Positions 60,180-64,000 of a stretch of 64,000 bases of DNA are shown here, in pieces. The stretch spans positions 6,758,001-6,822,000 of the forward strand of contig OZ241368.1 of NCBI GenBank assembly GCA_965200525.1, read 5' to 3'. Under the pieces are notes generated by a model. It was not told where the DNA came from. It saw only the letters and a list, made by a program, of their open reading frames with translations, and searched no databases. Origin of the DNA: JANNPJ01 sp965200525 (GTDB lineage Bacteria > Actinomycetota > Actinomycetes > Actinomycetales > Kineosporiaceae). Within the stretch, counting starts at the first letter, position 1, and every line of letters starts with the position of its first letter. Both the position numbers and the translations under genes were made by a program.

Positions 60180-60203
60180 CTGGGAGCCCCGTGGGCTTCC
60201 CAG
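60180..60203 (-). promoter_or_regulatory. pnp leader hairpin
   Basis: CTGGGAGCCC (60180-60189) pairs with GGGCTTCCCAG (60193-60203) with one bulged base and a 3-base loop. It sits 23 bases upstream of the TTG start, close to the ribosome site. Elsewhere pnp leaders are processed by RNase III and autoregulated; that is an analogy, not seen here. Confidence 0.5.
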
Positions 60204-60426
60204 TCCGGCAGGAGCGGCGCGAGCCCTGGCTGTGCCCGGTCTTCGATCGAGACCCACGGTTCTGCCGTTGCGGCTGGTCCGGAGGCCACTACCGAGGACC
60301 GGCGCCGGCTGTCGTCGACCACTCCTGGTGTCACTCGCTGATGCTCAGCGAGCCTCTTTCACTTCGGTCTTTCGATTGAATCATCGGGCATTCGATGGCC
60401 GGACGCGGGGCCTGACACACCGAAAC

Positions 60427-60454
60427 GGCCGTGGCCGGAAGTCCGGCCACGGCC
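60427..60454 (-). terminator. Hairpin after rpsO
   Basis: GGCCGTGGCCGG and CCGGCCACGGCC form a 12-base stem with a 4-base loop (60427-60454), 8 bases beyond the rpsO stop. It is a likely terminator or processing site between rpsO and pnp. Confidence 0.75.
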
Positions 60455-60461
60455 ATTCGTG

Positions 60462-60731
60462 CTAGCGGCGCAGTCCCAGCCGCTCGATCAGCTGCCGGTA
60501 GCGGCTGATGTCCGTCTTCTGGATGTACTTGAGCAACCGGCGGCGCTGGCCGACCAGCAGCAGCAGGCCACGCCGGCTGTGGTGGTCGTGCTTGTGCTCC
60601 TTGAGGTGCTCGGTCAGATCCTTGATCCGCCGCGTCAGCATCGCAATCTGGACCTCGGGGGAACCGGTGTCACCCTCGGATGTTGCGTACTCGGCAATGA
60701 TCTGGTTCTTTACTGCGGCGTCGAGTGCCAC
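60462..60731 (-). CDS. rpsO: 30S ribosomal protein S15
   Basis: This protein is 89 residues, exactly the family length, starting at GTG 60731 (VALDAAVKNQIIAEYATSEGDTGSPEVQIAML) behind GAGGAA. It contains HLKEHKHDHHSRRGLLLLVGQRRRLLKYI, the 16S rRNA-binding region. S15 binds the central domain of 16S rRNA early in assembly and often represses its own translation. It is upstream of pnp. Confidence 0.98.
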   Translation of the reverse strand: MALDAAVKNQIIAEYATSEGDTGSPEVQIAMLTRRIKDLTEHLKEHKHDHHSRRGLLLLVGQRRRLLKYIQKTDISRYRQLIERLGLRR

Positions 60732-60896
60732 TGTGTTCCTCTCGAAATTGCTGCGCGGCGCACCGGGGCATATCCACCCGGGCTCTGACAAGATCCGCGG
60801 CCGATCTGACGGCAGACTCCAGGTTATCAGCGCAGGTGTATAACACCCAATCAGCGCCGCCCGGGACGGCCCGCCGATGATCGGCGAAGCCGCCGC

Positions 60897-61859
60897 TCAG
60901 ACCCCGGTGGAGACGCCCAGCACCTCGCGGCAGCGAGTGACGTCGAGGGCCATCTGCCGGATCAGGTCGTCGATCCCGTCGAACTTCAGGGTCGCCCGCA
61001 GCCGCTCGACGAACTCCAGGGCGACGATCTCGCCGTACAGCTCCAGGTCGTCCCGGTCGAGCACGTAGGCCTCGACCCGGCGGACCTGCCCGTCGAAGGT
61101 CGGGTTGGTGCCGACCGAGATGGCGGCCGGCAGCCGCTCCCCCGGCTCACCGTCGACGCCGGCGCGGACCAGCCAGCCCGCGTAGACGCCGTCGGCCGGC
61201 ACCGCGCCGACCGATTCGGTGGCCAGGTTGGCCGTCGGATAGCCAAGGTCACGGCCGCGCGCGTCGCCGTGCACGACCTCACCGGTCATCCGGTGCGGGC
61301 GGCCCAGCACCTCGGCCGCCGCCGCCACCTCGCCGCTACCGACCAGTTCGCGGACCCAGGTCGAGCTCCACCGGCGCTGCTGGCCGCTGCCGCCGAGGTC
61401 GGGCACCGTGGTGACGGCGAAGCCGAGCTCGGTGCCGAGCTCGCGCAGGGTCTCTATGTCGCCGGAGTTGCCGTGCCCGAACCGGGTGTCCCGGCCGACC
61501 ACGACCTCCTTGGCGCCGAGCGTGTCGACCACCACCTCGATCCAGCGCCGCGGGCTCCAGAGGGCCAGTTCGTGGGTGAACGGCACCACCAGGACGGCGT
61601 CCAGGCCGGCCGCGGCCAGCAACTGGAGCTTGTGGTCGGTTGTGCTCAGCGGGGCCGGGGCGCGGTCCGGGTGGAGCACGGCCAGCGGGTGCGGATCGAA
61701 GGTCACCGCGACCGCCCGCAGCCCCTGCTCATGGGCCCGGGCGACAACCAGTCTCAGGACGGCGTGGTGACCCAGGTGCACGCCGTCGAAGTTCCCGATG
61801 GTGACCACGGACGGCCCGAACCCGGCCGGCACGTCCGGCAGATCGTTCCAACGCTGCAT
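60897..61859 (-). CDS. ribF: Bifunctional riboflavin kinase/FAD synthetase
   Basis: RibF converts riboflavin to FMN and FAD. The N-terminal adenylyltransferase has TIGNFDGVHLGHHAVLR and the SSTWVR segment; the C-terminal kinase has GDARGRDLGYPTANLA and VGTNPTFDG. ATG 61859 (MQRWNDLPDV) fits the family start MQRW; GTG 61877 would add six residues. It is 320 residues. The position before rpsO is conserved, but truB, usually adjacent, is separated by two inserted genes. Confidence 0.96.
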   Translation of the reverse strand: MQRWNDLPDVPAGFGPSVVTIGNFDGVHLGHHAVLRLVVARAHEQGLRAVAVTFDPHPLAVLHPDRAPAPLSTTDHKLQLLAAAGLDAVLVVPFTHELALWSPRRWIEVVVDTLGAKEVVVGRDTRFGHGNSGDIETLRELGTELGFAVTTVPDLGGSGQQRRWSSTWVRELVGSGEVAAAAEVLGRPHRMTGEVVHGDARGRDLGYPTANLATESVGAVPADGVYAGWLVRAGVDGEPGERLPAAISVGTNPTFDGQVRRVEAYVLDRDDLELYGEIVALEFVERLRATLKFDGIDDLIRQMALDVTRCREVLGVSTGV

Positions 61860-62043
61860 CGGCTCACTCTGCTGCACGCCCTAACTGTGCCAGGCCATCG
61901 CGCCGCGCCGCTCACGCCCCCTGCCCGGTGGCACCGGTAGAGCCGTTCGGGTGCAGCCGCCCGGGCCGGCTGAAGCCTCAATAGTTTCGGCCGAGGTAGT
62001 CCAGTGCGGTACTTGCTGCTCCGATGTGGTGAAATCAGCCGGC

Positions 62044-62073
62044 GTCATGAGAGGTTCCCCACAAGCTCATGAC
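62044..62073. promoter_or_regulatory. 30-base dyad operator candidate upstream of the small CxxC gene
   Basis: GTCATGAG (62044-62051) and CTCATGAC (62066-62073) are a perfect 8-base inverted repeat separated by 14 bases, centred 36 bases upstream of GTG 62095. The spacing of half-sites (22 bases centre to centre, about two helical turns) suits a dimeric regulator. No regulator gene is adjacent. Confidence 0.55.
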
Positions 62074-62094
62074 TAACTGTGATTGGATATTCAC

Positions 62095-62292
62095 GTGCAG
62101 TCAACGAAGTCTTTAGAGAGCACGGCCGGCGACAACCGAATGGTCGCTGGACGCGCCCCGATGATCACTCAGGGTGGATCGGCTCCGCATTTCACGCACG
62201 CCAGCGGCGGTGGTTTCTGCACCGTCTGCGGAACGGTCTGGCCCTGTGCCCAGTCCGGCCGGCGCGGCGAGGACAGCTCCTCCCACTCCTAA
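62095..62292 (+). CDS. Small putative zinc-binding protein (CxxC-WPC motif)
   Basis: This frame of about 65 residues contains PHFTHASGGGFCTVCGTVWPCAQSGR. The His/Cys set (HFTH, CTVC, C) could bind zinc, as in small actinobacterial proteins with a CxxCG-x2-WPC ending. Start choice is uncertain: GTG 62095 has no ribosome site, so translation may be leaderless, or begin at ATG 62140 or ATG 62158. The upstream region is less GC-rich than its surroundings and carries a 30-base dyad. It lies between ribF (divergent) and the glycosyltransferase (convergent). Confidence 0.5.
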   Translation: MQSTKSLESTAGDNRMVAGRAPMITQGGSAPHFTHASGGGFCTVCGTVWPCAQSGRRGEDSSSHS

Positions 62293-62319
62293 CCGCTGTT
62301 CCCGGCCCGGTCGGTCGGG

Positions 62320-63492
62320 TCAGGCCTTTCCGAGGGGGCGGCCCTCGGCCAGCAGCCGGCGGTACAGCTCCAGGTGACTGCGGGCCGCGTCGTCCCAGCG
62401 GTGGCGCCCGGCCAGGGCTCGCCCGGCCGACCCCAGTTGCTCGTCCGGCCGATCCAGCGCGGCCAGCAACTGGCCGGCCAGACCGGCCTCGGACGGGCTT
62501 TCTCCGTCCGGGCTGTCGTCGTCCGGGCTGTCGGTGGCGAACCGGACCGTACCCGCGAACACCTCGCGGAACACCGGCAGGTCACGAGTGACCACCGGAA
62601 CCCCCGCGGCCAGCGCCTCCATCGCGGCCAGACCGAAACCCTCCTGCACCGAGGGGAAGGCGAACACCCCGGCCGCGGCGATCAGGCCGGGCAGCTCGTG
62701 GTGCTCGACCGGCCCCAGCACAGCCGGTTCCACCGCCAGCGCCAGGGCCAGCTCGTCGACCTGACGGCGGTAGTCCCGGTAGTCGAACAGGGTGTCTCCG
62801 CCGGCCACGACCAGCCGGGTGCCGGGCCGGCGCTCGCGTACCCCGGCCATCGCCCGGACCAAGTCGAGTGTGCCCTTGCGAGGCTCGATCCCGCCGACCG
62901 CCAGCACGTAGGCCCCGAACCGGTCCCGCCAGGCCTGTCGCTGACCGGCCGCCCGCGGGTCGTCGGCCGCGGCGGCCGCGAACCGGTCGGCCTCGACGCC
63001 GTTGGGGATCACGGTGGCGATCCGGCCGGTGAGCTCGTGCAGTTCAGCCGCCACGGCCGCCGAGACGCAGACCAGGGCGACCGGCTCGACCAGCGCCCGC
63101 TGATGGCAGGCGGCCAGCTCGGGCGTGGTGAAGTGATCCAGGTGATGCACGGTGCGCAGCCGGCCGGGCACCGCGTTGGCGGTGATGCAGTCCTGGGCGT
63201 GGACGACGTCGTACCGGTCCTGCTCCTGCCGATAGGCCGCCGAGAGCAGGGCGATCGAGCGCTGAACCCGCGGCCCTACCCCCTCGTCGGCCAGGTCCGG
63301 GAACGGCACCGCCCGGATCCGGACCCGCGGGTCGACCGGCCGGAAGAAGCCGCTGTCCCCACCTCGGGCCAGGGTCCACACGGTCACCTGCTGACCGGCC
63401 CGGGCCAGGGCCTCGGCCAGGGCCAGGGTGTGCACCACCCCGCCACGCGGCCGGGTCGAGTAGGTCAGCAGCGCGATCCGCAGCGGACTCAT
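62320..63492 (-). CDS. GT4-family glycosyltransferase (MSMEG_0565-like)
   Basis: This 390-residue glycosyltransferase has the GT-B fold. The N-terminus RIALLTYSTRPRGGVVHTLALAEALARAGQQVTVWTLARGGD matches the TIGR04047 (MSMEG_0565) group as I recall it. The C-terminal domain has AVGGIEPRKGTLDLVRAM and the donor-binding FPSVQEGFGLAAMEALAAGVPVV (E-x7-E). The sugar and acceptor are unknown. ATG 63492 overlaps the truB stop (ATGA), so it is translated with TruB. It has no membrane segment. In mycobacteria relatives lie in a nitrilase-containing cluster, not seen here. Confidence 0.85.
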   Translation of the reverse strand: MSPLRIALLTYSTRPRGGVVHTLALAEALARAGQQVTVWTLARGGDSGFFRPVDPRVRIRAVPFPDLADEGVGPRVQRSIALLSAAYRQEQDRYDVVHAQDCITANAVPGRLRTVHHLDHFTTPELAACHQRALVEPVALVCVSAAVAAELHELTGRIATVIPNGVEADRFAAAAADDPRAAGQRQAWRDRFGAYVLAVGGIEPRKGTLDLVRAMAGVRERRPGTRLVVAGGDTLFDYRDYRRQVDELALALAVEPAVLGPVEHHELPGLIAAAGVFAFPSVQEGFGLAAMEALAAGVPVVTRDLPVFREVFAGTVRFATDSPDDDSPDGESPSEAGLAGQLLAALDRPDEQLGSAGRALAGRHRWDDAARSHLELYRRLLAEGRPLGKA

Positions 63493-64000
63493 CCGGTGAG
63501 GACGACCAGCGGCCGGGCGGTCAGTCCGGCATCGGCGATCAGGGCGACCAGGCTGCCGTCCGGCGCGAAGGCCGCCGTCGGCCCCGGGCCCTGCTCGCTG
63601 GCCTCCAGCCGCTGGCCGTGGGCCAGCCGCCGGGCCTCGTCGGCGGACAGGTCCCGGGCCGGGAAGGCGGCCCGGGCGGCGTCGGCGATCGGCAGCAGGG
63701 CGAACTTGTCCTCCAGCGCGTCCAGGCTGAAGGCTCGCTCGATACCGTACGGCCCGACCCGGGTCCGGCGCAGTGACAGGAGGTGGCCGGCGCTATTCAG
63801 CCGGGCACCCAGGTCGCGGGCCAGCGCCCGGACGTAGGTGCCCGAGGAGCAGACCACCTCGACGTCCAGGTCGAGCACCGGCAGGCCGTCGACGTCCCCC
63901 GGTCGCGCGGTGAGGATCTCGAACCGGTGCACGGTGACCGGCCGGGCCTCCAGGACGACGTCCTCACCCTCCCGGACCCGGGCGTACGACCGCTTGCCGT
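63489..64000 (-). CDS. truB: tRNA pseudouridine-55 synthase, C-terminal part (window edge)
   Basis: TruB makes pseudouridine at position 55 of tRNAs. About 170 C-terminal codons are present; the start and the catalytic Asp lie beyond base 64000. Visible family segments are KRSYARVREGEDV, FEILTARP, LDVEVVCSSGTYVRALARDLG (the conserved SGTYIR-type motif), LLSLRRTRVGPYG and the C-terminal PUA-like region LAHGQRLEASEQGPGPTAAF. Its stop overlaps the glycosyltransferase start. Confidence 0.95.
   Translation of the reverse strand, partial: GKRSYARVREGEDVVLEARPVTVHRFEILTARPGDVDGLPVLDLDVEVVCSSGTYVRALARDLGARLNSAGHLLSLRRTRVGPYGIERAFSLDALEDKFALLPIADAARAAFPARDLSADEARRLAHGQRLEASEQGPGPTAAFAPDGSLVALIADAGLTARPLVVLTG

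Larger units (their letters stand above)
60158..60461. other. rpsO-pnp intergenic leader (304 bases)
   Basis: This gap contains the rpsO terminator hairpin (60427-60454), a leader hairpin (60180-60203) and the pnp ribosome site. No coding frame with actinobacterial bias is visible between the hairpins. Confidence 0.65.

Noticed and set aside
57854..60379. Long plus-strand frame opposite pnp
   Set aside because: Aspartate/arginine/glycine-rich shadow of PNPase with no domain signal.

Overview
The window is chromosomal core DNA of a very GC-rich (clearly above 65 percent) actinobacterium. Codons end almost always in G or C, GTG and TTG starts are frequent, and many genes overlap by 4 bases (GTGA/ATGA). 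The gene order follows, with insertions, the block between nrdR and truB of Mycobacterium tuberculosis: nrdR, LysM protein, lexA, hflX, dapF, miaA, miaB, recX, recA, DUF3046, clgR, pgsA, ftsK, RNase J, dapA, thyX, dapB, M16 peptidase, pnp, rpsO, ribF, truB. Class II (B12-dependent) ribonucleotide reductase next to nrdR is typical of non-mycobacterial actinobacteria. I cannot name the genus; a Nakamurella- or Geodermatophilus-like lineage is only a guess.

Layout. 1-3343: the 5' end of nrdJ, nrdR with a pair of candidate NrdR boxes, then a divergent LysM/lexA pair around three SOS boxes and a PafBC-type promoter motif, then a small acyl-carrier-like protein without the carrier serine. 3393-9601: DinG-type helicase, anti-sigma-like ATPase, ribokinase, HflX and a RsmC-like methyltransferase. 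9657-17980: dapF, miaA and a LigB-like protein as one operon; a large LuxR-type ATPase regulator whose start overlaps a small gene; miaB and a small hypothetical gene. 18061-29913: recX with a long repeat-rich extension, recA with both SOS and PafBC motifs, an ankyrin protein, a DUF3046/ABC exporter operon, and lhr-nei. 30093-37030: clgR, and ftsK-NYN-rimO-pgsA-cinA in one direction. 37193-44092: a degenerate SGNH-like membrane protein, then thyX, dapA, RNase J and pseudouridine breakdown genes (psuK, psuG). 44183-49427: a DinB/mycothiol-type protein and a tightly coupled kinase, FHA, PP2C phosphatase and FHA-like operon. 49414-56501: HAD phosphatase, GNAT, AzlCD amino acid exporter, dapB, a HEAT-like protein, ethanolamine ammonia-lyase and a lipoprotein esterase. 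56545-64000: M16 peptidase, pnp, rpsO, ribF, a small CxxC protein, a glycosyltransferase and the 3' part of truB.

Functional themes. Genome maintenance is dense: NrdR/NrdJ, LexA, RecA, RecX, Lhr, Nei, DinG and FtsK, with direct evidence of two overlapping DNA-damage controls (LexA boxes and RecA-NDp/PafBC motifs) at the LysM gene and at recA. RNA turnover and modification also cluster (RNase J, PNPase, S15, MiaA, MiaB, RimO, TruB, PsuGK). Three lysine/diaminopimelate genes (dapF, dapA, dapB) are scattered through it. No insertion sequences, phage genes, CRISPR arrays or tRNA/rRNA genes were recognised.

The best candidate for an undescribed system is the four-gene operon at 45268-49427: a transmembrane Ser/Thr kinase with a NIT-like extracytoplasmic helical domain, a minimal FHA adaptor, a PP2C phosphatase and a fourth protein with a degenerate FHA-like head and an unrecognised helical tail.
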